Notes under the pieces: generated by a model
What the model saw: the letters and a program-made list of their open reading frames with translations, nothing else
What the model was told of the DNA's origin: nothing
Databases searched by the model: none
Made by a program: the position numbers and the translations under genes
Shown here: piece after piece, positions 62,723 to 64,000 of the stretch
Layout: every line of letters starts with the position of its first letter
Position numbering within the stretch: the stretch's first letter is position 1
Assembly: GCF_005938745.2 (NCBI RefSeq)
Contig: NZ_VCBX02000001.1
Span: 3,196,001-3,260,000 of the forward strand
Source of the DNA: Rhodococcus sp. KBS0724
Lineage (GTDB): Bacteria; Actinomycetota; Actinomycetes; Mycobacteriales; Mycobacteriaceae
Reading direction: 5' to 3'
Length of the DNA stretch: 64,000 nucleotides

Positions 62723-63111
62723 GGTTACCGGTGTGGGTGAGGAAACCCGACGTGCAAGGCCCGGCCGTCCGGAAACCGGGTGCCCCTACCAGCAAGATGT
62801 GATGAAAACCACTACCCTTCGGGTGGGGATGACGTGGAAGGTTCCGTCGATGGAAACCAACTCGCCGGTAACTCGTAAACGCGCTGAACAATCGATAGGT
62901 AAGGATTCGGGGCTAGGGCCCCGTCCGCGCTGTACCAGCCGGTAGGCCGGTTGCCGGGCAGCCGTATCAGACCTGTTCGCCGCGAACGTGACGTGATCCT
63001 CACGATAAGCACGTTCGGAGGCGGGTTAGCATCACAGCCATAACGAGCAATTCGATGAACAGATCCGATAATCGGTATAACGCTTACGCACAACGAGAGG
63101 CAGCGGACACA
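62723..63111. other. Divergent promoter region of the TVP38 gene and mutA
   Basis: About 390 bp without a well-supported gene. A 93-residue minus-strand frame (62812-63093) and several plus-strand frames exist but have no strong starts. An inverted repeat CGAACGTG (62983-62990)/CACGTTCG (63010-63017) with a 19-bp spacer, nested with GTTCG-CCG-CGAAC (62975-62987), lies about 100 bp upstream of mutA and could be an operator. No cobalamin riboswitch core was recognised. Confidence 0.45.
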
Positions 63112-64000
63112 GTGTCAATAGCTTCAGAAGCCGAGGCTGTCGAGCAGGCATATGCGGAGTGGCAACGCTCCGTCGCCGGAGTGCTCGCCAAGTCCCGCAG
63201 AGTCGATGCGGCAGAACTGGGCCCCGAGCCGCAGAAACTGCTCGAAACCGTTACGTATGACGGCGTCACTGTCGCACCGCTTTACAGCCCTCGCGACGAA
63301 CGCCCCGAGCAGACGCTGCCCGGCAGCTTCCCGTACGTCCGCGGCGTCGACGCCCATCGCGACGTCAATGCAGGCTGGTTGGTTTCGGCTCAATTCGGAA
63401 CCGGTTCCGCTGCAGACACCAACCGGACCATCCTCGACGCGCTCGAGAACGGTGTCAGTGCGATCTGGCTCAAGGCCGGACTCGGCGGAGTGTCCGTCGA
63501 CGAACTGACCGCAGCACTCGAGGGTGTGCTTCTCGACCTCGCTCCGCTCACGCTCGACGCCGGAGCCGAGGCAAGCGCCGCCACCCGCGCGATCCTCGCA
63601 CTTCTCGATGCCCGCGCCGAGTCCGGCGACGGCGTCAGTGATCGCGCCGGCATCCGCATCAACCTCGGGGCCGCGCCGCTGACAAGTTCGTTCTCCGGTG
63701 CAGTCGACGTCGATCTGGCGGAAGCTGTTGAACTGGCCGTTGCCGCTGACGCTCGCACCGAAACAGTGCGGGCAATCACCGTCGACGGCACGGCATTCCA
63801 CAATGCGGGCGCCGGTGACGCCGAGGAGCTCGGCGCAGCAGTCGCAGCTGGTCTCGAATACCTTCGGGCCCTCACCGCAGACGGCAACTTGACCATCGGT
63901 GCTGCGTTGTCGCAGTTGGCTTTCCGCTACTCGGCCACCGACGATCAGTTCCAGACCATCGCGAAGTTCCGTGCCGCACGTCTCGTGTGGGCCCGCATCG
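63112..64000 (+). CDS. mutA: Methylmalonyl-CoA mutase small subunit, 5' part (runs off window end)
   Basis: GTG 63112 follows GAGAGG; an in-frame ATG at 63055 would add 19 residues of poor quality. About 296 codons are visible. The N-terminus (VEQAYAEWQRSVAGVLAKSR) and the barrel entry (GSFPYVRGVDAHRDVNAGWL) match the MutA beta-subunit, with the later RAITVDGTAFHNAGAGDAEE and SATDDQFQTIAKFRAARLVW signatures of the mutase barrel. It pairs with MutB, expected just beyond the window, to convert methylmalonyl-CoA to succinyl-CoA. MutA itself does not bind B12. It closes the syntenic block (M. tuberculosis Rv1492). Confidence 0.94.
   Translation, partial: MSIASEAEAVEQAYAEWQRSVAGVLAKSRRVDAAELGPEPQKLLETVTYDGVTVAPLYSPRDERPEQTLPGSFPYVRGVDAHRDVNAGWLVSAQFGTGSAADTNRTILDALENGVSAIWLKAGLGGVSVDELTAALEGVLLDLAPLTLDAGAEASAATRAILALLDARAESGDGVSDRAGIRINLGAAPLTSSFSGAVDVDLAEAVELAVAADARTETVRAITVDGTAFHNAGAGDAEELGAAVAAGLEYLRALTADGNLTIGAALSQLAFRYSATDDQFQTIAKFRAARLVWARI

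Noticed and set aside
62812..63093. 93-residue minus-strand frame upstream of the TVP38 gene
   Set aside because: There is no clear ribosome binding site or family. The C-terminal half looks somewhat protein-like, so it is left as unproven rather than annotated.
62723..63111. Cobalamin riboswitch upstream of mutA
   Set aside because: The B12-box consensus was not found on either strand.

Overview
The window looks like a chromosomal segment of a mycolic-acid-containing actinomycete, most likely a Rhodococcus (R. erythropolis/R. qingshengii type). This is inferred from the moderately high GC content, frequent GTG/TTG starts, the fabG1-inhA pair, an MptB mannosyltransferase and a lycopene cyclase. 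Gene order, compared from memory, also follows the M. tuberculosis block Rv1456c-Rv1492: ctaA, ABC transporter, mptB, sufR-B-D-C-S-U-T, ABC-F, acnR-type TetR, aconitase, Rv1476-like, ripA, moxR, DUF58, VWA, fabG1, inhA, ferrochelatase, Rv1486c-like, NfeD, SPFH and mutA. No tRNA, rRNA, insertion sequence or CRISPR array was seen.

Layout. At 1-160 is the 5' end of ctaA (minus strand). At 0.2-2.0 kb a LexA-type repressor sits behind a tandem repeat, followed by a RelE-like toxin/antitoxin pair. At 2.3-7.3 kb a minus-strand chain (mptB, ABC ATPase, ABC permease, secreted protein) has 4-bp start/stop overlaps at every junction. At 7.4-14.1 kb is the complete SUF iron-sulfur operon with a SufR operator at its head and a strong terminator at its end. 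At 14.2-30.8 kb are a stand-alone condensation-domain protein with a broken catalytic motif and a 4734-residue four-module NRPS. The NRPS has an EntF-like starter C domain, an orphan half C domain, a first A domain with a perfect threonine code, and a terminal thioesterase. At 30.8-33.3 kb are Ku, a DoxX-like protein and lycopene cyclase, and at 33.4-36.3 kb an ABC-F ATPase and an unknown gene. At 36.4-39.9 kb are acnR and acnA, with a consensus AcnR operator upstream of acnA. At 40.4-46.2 kb are a membrane protein, RipA, MoxR, DUF58 and VWA genes, and at 46.3-47.9 kb fabG1-inhA. At 48-52.5 kb is an accessory stretch (LVIVD-repeat protein, DUF305 protein, LLM flavoprotein behind a perfect palindrome, small S4-like protein). 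At 52.6-57.3 kb are ferrochelatase, three small HTH/metallopeptidase genes and a HoxX homologue with no hydrogenase genes around it. At 57.3-60.8 kb are Rv1486c-like, DUF3097, NfeD and SPFH genes. At 60.8-62.7 kb are a SatD-like regulator with a predicted leaderless promoter, a membrane protein and a TVP38-type protein. At 63.1 kb mutA begins and runs off the end.

Functionally the core genes serve iron-sulfur assembly, the TCA cycle, haem and cell-envelope synthesis (mycolate, lipomannan, peptidoglycan hydrolysis). Accessory genes sit in the gaps of this fixed backbone. The largest is the NRPS locus, which predicts an N-capped Thr-X-X-X peptide whose cap and last three residues cannot be assigned from the window.
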